From contig CAZTMX010000146.1 of assembly GCA_964614855.1 (NCBI GenBank), positions 1 through 7,187 on the forward strand: a stretch of DNA of 7,187 bases, written 5' to 3'. Position numbers and translations under genes: made by a program. Positions 5,048-7,187 of this stretch are shown here, in pieces. The stretch's first letter is position 1. Each line of letters starts with the position of its first letter. The DNA is from CAWJHE01 sp964614855 (GTDB lineage Bacteria; Chloroflexota; Anaerolineae; Anaerolineales; UBA4823). A model generated the notes under the pieces. It did no database searches, was not told the origin of the DNA, and worked only from the letters and a program-made list of their open reading frames with translations.

Positions 5048-6277
5048 TTATTCGTGACGCAAGGCTTCGATGGGGTCGAGCTGCGCCGCCTTGTTTGCCG
5101 GGTAATAACCAAAGAACACACCCACGGCTGCGGCAGAGAAAAACGCCAGGATCACCGATTCAATTTGCACCACGGTACGCATATCACCCAGTTTACCAAA
5201 TAACCAGGCGCCGCCCACCCCCACTGCCACGCCCAACAGCCCACCCACCAGGCTGAGCAGCAAGGCTTCTGTGAGAAACTGCCAGCGGATATCGTTGGGG
5301 TTTGCACCCACCGCCTGGCGGATACCGATCTCGCGCGTGCGCTCGGTGACACTGACCAGCATAATATTCATGATACCGATACCGCCCACCAGCAGCGAAA
5401 CCGCCGCCACCCAGGCCAGCAAATTACGAAAGGCCGCCGTGGTCGATTCCTGCGTTTCGATGATATCTTGCTGCGTGGTAACGGTAAAGTTCAATTCATC
5501 CATGCCAAGATCGTGACGCCGGGCCAGGAGCAGCTTGATCTGCAGGATGGTGTCCTCCATCGGGATTTCATCCGAGACTTTGACGATGATCATGCGCACC
5601 TGGTCGCCCATAACACGGGCAAAGGTGGATGGTGTGTACTTTTGGAAGACCACAGTGATAGGCAGATAGATGCGGCTGTCGTAATCCTGGTCGCCGGATT
5701 TTTCTTGGAATACACCGATCACCGTCAACTTGGTGTTGCCGGCGGTTACTACCTTACCTACCGCGTCGCTATCGGGAAACAATTCTGCCGCCAGGGCGCT
5801 GCCCAGTACGGCGACCTTTGCATTGCGGTCCAATTCTTCTTGCTTGAAATACCGTCCCTGGTCGATTACCATATCTCGCACGGTGGGAAAATCGGGTGTG
5901 GTGCCTAATAATGCAACATCTTCAATCGTCACTGCACCTGCTTTTACCGTCTGCGAGGATTGCTGCTCCACCGCCACACCTGTCACGCCCTCCACCTGCT
6001 CCGCCAGGGCAAAGGCATCGTCATACACCAGCCCATTGGTCGGGCCTGTGCCACCCCCACCAGGTCCCATTCGGCTGAAACTGGATTGAACAAAGACCAG
6101 GTTGGTGCCCAGCCCGGAGATCTGTTCTTCGATGGTTTTTTCTGTGCCGGTGCTGACGCCGATCATGATAATTACCGCAGCCACACCGATGATCACACCC
6201 AGCATGGTGAGCAGCGAGCGCAGCTTGTTGCGTGAAAGGCCGCCCCAGGCGACCTGGATGACTTTACTGGCGCGCAT
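5048..6277 (-). CDS. MacB/FtsX-family ABC transporter permease
   Basis: 409 residues. The membrane subunit of a MacB-type mechanotransmission ABC exporter, working as a dimer with the ATPase encoded just upstream and an external adaptor. TM1 is about 21-41 (LLTMLGVIIGVAAVIIMIGV). A large extracytoplasmic domain follows (about 45-270), with a Gly-rich loop near residue 72 (GPGGGG). Then three C-terminal TM helices (about 281-303, 334-357, 373-392) and the cytoplasmic signature TERTREIGIRQAVGA between TM2 and TM3, and the classic end KAAQLDPIEALRHE. I chose the ATG at 6277 because GGAGG lies 6 nt upstream and MRASKVIQVAWGGLSRNKLRS is the usual N-terminus; the longer frame from 6352 would add 25 polar residues from inside the ATPase gene. 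The start overlaps the ATPase stop by 14 nt. Substrate unknown: peptides, lipids, lipoproteins or drugs are all exported by relatives. Confidence 0.94.
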   Translation of the reverse strand: MRASKVIQVAWGGLSRNKLRSLLTMLGVIIGVAAVIIMIGVSTGTEKTIEEQISGLGTNLVFVQSSFSRMGPGGGGTGPTNGLVYDDAFALAEQVEGVTGVAVEQQSSQTVKAGAVTIEDVALLGTTPDFPTVRDMVIDQGRYFKQEELDRNAKVAVLGSALAAELFPDSDAVGKVVTAGNTKLTVIGVFQEKSGDQDYDSRIYLPITVVFQKYTPSTFARVMGDQVRMIIVKVSDEIPMEDTILQIKLLLARRHDLGMDELNFTVTTQQDIIETQESTTAAFRNLLAWVAAVSLLVGGIGIMNIMLVSVTERTREIGIRQAVGANPNDIRWQFLTEALLLSLVGGLLGVAVGVGGAWLFGKLGDMRTVVQIESVILAFFSAAAVGVFFGYYPANKAAQLDPIEALRHE

Positions 6278-7046
6278 GCTCTGCCTCCGGGGTAGGGATT
6301 TTGTTTTCCGATCGGTCCGCCTGGCTGGCACCAACCTGGCGGTGGTGCCCATTGTGGTGGTCTGTATCTACTTTACCATCCTTGAAGCGGATCACACGGT
6401 CGGCGTAGGCAGCTATATCGTCATCATGAGTGACCATGACGATAGTGCGGCCCTGGGCATGAAGTTGCTTCATCAACATCATAATCTCCTCACCGGAATG
6501 CGAATCCAGGTTACCGGTCGGTTCATCCGCCAGGATCAGCACCGGGTCGTTTATCAGCGCTCGGGCGATCGCTACGCGCTGCATCTGGCCGCCTGAAAGC
6601 TCCTGCGGGCGGTGGTACATGCGGTCTGCCAGCCCTACCGCGGTCAATGCCTTGACCGCCTTTTCTTTCTGCACGTCATCCGGCAGGCTGGCATCGTGGG
6701 TATACAACATAGGCAGCATCACGTTCTCCATGGCAGAGAGCTGCTGCAGCAAGTTGTAGGATTGGAAGATAAACCCCAGGCGTTTGTTGCGGATCAGCGC
6801 CAGCTGGGTTTTGTCCATCTGGCTGACATCCTCACCCGCCAGGTAATACTTGCCCGCGGTAGGACGGTCCAGGCAGCCCAGGATATTCATCATGGTGCTC
6901 TTTCCCGAACCAGATGGGCCCATGATGGCGACAAACTCCCCCGAGCGGATAGAGACACTGATCCCATCCAGGGCGCGCACTTCCACATCGCCTCTGCCGT
7001 AGATCTTGGTCAGCTCTTCGGTCAGGATAATTTCATTTTCAGACAT
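6264..7046 (-). CDS. ABC transporter ATP-binding protein, MacB/LolD type
   Basis: 260 residues. Supplies ATP-driven motion to the MacB-type permease. Walker A GPSGSGKST (43-51), Q loop Q95 (GFIFQSYNLL), signature LSGGQ (150-154), Walker B VLILADEP (169-176) with catalytic E175, D loop NLDS (179-182) and the H-loop His207 (VTHDDD) are all intact. The core matches the LolD/MacB/FtsE-like class closely and would end near residue 227. About 33 residues follow that most relatives lack: a His cluster (DHHNGHH, 229-235) and a polar tail. The start has a GAGG ribosome binding site with a 5-nt spacer. The gap to the upstream adaptor gene is 65 nt with no terminator, so they are probably co-transcribed. 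Confidence 0.96.
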   Translation of the reverse strand: MSENEIILTEELTKIYGRGDVEVRALDGISVSIRSGEFVAIMGPSGSGKSTMMNILGCLDRPTAGKYYLAGEDVSQMDKTQLALIRNKRLGFIFQSYNLLQQLSAMENVMLPMLYTHDASLPDDVQKEKAVKALTAVGLADRMYHRPQELSGGQMQRVAIARALINDPVLILADEPTGNLDSHSGEEIMMLMKQLHAQGRTIVMVTHDDDIAAYADRVIRFKDGKVDTDHHNGHHRQVGASQADRSENKIPTPEAEHARQ

Positions 7047-7111
7047 GCAAGCCTCATTCTAAATACATAATTGAACAAACAATTTTTGCAGGACGACATC
7101 GCGCTCGCAGC

Positions 7112-7187
7112 CTATTTGGTTTGCACGATACCTGTGGATACCGTCTCGCCAGCTGTTAAACCCGATTTGATTTCGGCAAAGGTGATA
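7112..7187 (-). CDS. C-terminus of a periplasmic adaptor / membrane-fusion protein (partial)
   Basis: Only the last 24 codons and the TAG stop (7114-7112) are in the window; the rest lies beyond the right edge. The peptide reads ITFAEIKSGLTAGE followed by TVSTGIVQTK. The pattern 'hydrophobic strand, I-x-SGL-x-x-GE-x-V-x-x-G' is the usual last domain of HlyD/MacA-type adaptors, where it follows the beta-barrel domain. Its place immediately upstream of a MacB-like ATPase and permease fits the MacA-MacB order. The evidence is short, so the family call is likely but not certain. It is the first gene seen of the exporter operon. Confidence 0.65.
   Translation of the reverse strand, partial: ITFAEIKSGLTAGETVSTGIVQTK

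Noticed and set aside
4444..5256. Long plus-strand open frame (270 codons) across the lipoprotein and permease end
   Set aside because: It spans two clearly real minus-strand genes, is rich in Ala/Pro/Ser as expected from antisense of GC-rich codons, and has no recognisable domain.
6278..6352. Extended permease N-terminus from the ATG at 6352
   Set aside because: The additional 25 residues are polar, lie inside the ATPase gene, and the internal ATG at 6277 has a strong GGAGG site and the family's normal N-terminus.
7069..7084. Small inverted repeat aattg...caatt between the adaptor and ATPase genes
   Set aside because: Only 5 bp of AT-rich stem; too weak to call as terminator or operator.

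Overview
The window comes from a fairly GC-rich bacterial chromosome. Every gene I can support lies on the minus strand, so transcription runs from the high coordinates to the low ones. The Gly/Ala/Asn-rich lipoproteins, the MacAB-type exporter with its own two-component pair, and the style of the DEAD-box helicase tail suggest a Chloroflexota (Anaerolineae-like) organism. That placement is an impression from protein style and has not been searched.

Layout in transcription order. (1) The last 24 residues of a probable periplasmic adaptor (MacA/HlyD-like, stop at 7112). (2) A MacB/LolD-type ABC ATPase (7046-6264). (3) A MacB/FtsX-type permease (6277-5048), overlapping the ATPase by 14 nt. (4) A lipoprotein with a (GGGM)n repeat (4994-4191). 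(5) An OmpR/PhoB-type response regulator (4136-3429). (6) Its sensor kinase (3432-2299), overlapping the regulator by 4 nt. The genes are closely spaced or overlapping and no terminator is visible between them, so 1 to 6 look like one operon: an envelope ABC exporter made together with a surface lipoprotein and a two-component system that probably controls it. (7) After the kinase, a strong -10 box starts a separate transcript for a small, AT-richer lipoprotein (2176-1763). (8) A strong promoter near 1690 and a roughly 200-nt leader precede a DEAD-box RNA helicase (from 1478 off the left edge).

The most interesting non-coding region is 1472-1690, the helicase leader. It holds a 5'-terminal hairpin, an intrinsic terminator upstream of the gene, two further GC-rich hairpins (one with a GCAA tetraloop), and a long hairpin whose 3' arm contains the helicase start codon and whose loop contains the ribosome binding site. 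This looks like layered control (premature termination plus start-codon occlusion) of an RNA-remodelling enzyme. No RNA genes, insertion sequences, CRISPR arrays or tRNAs were seen.
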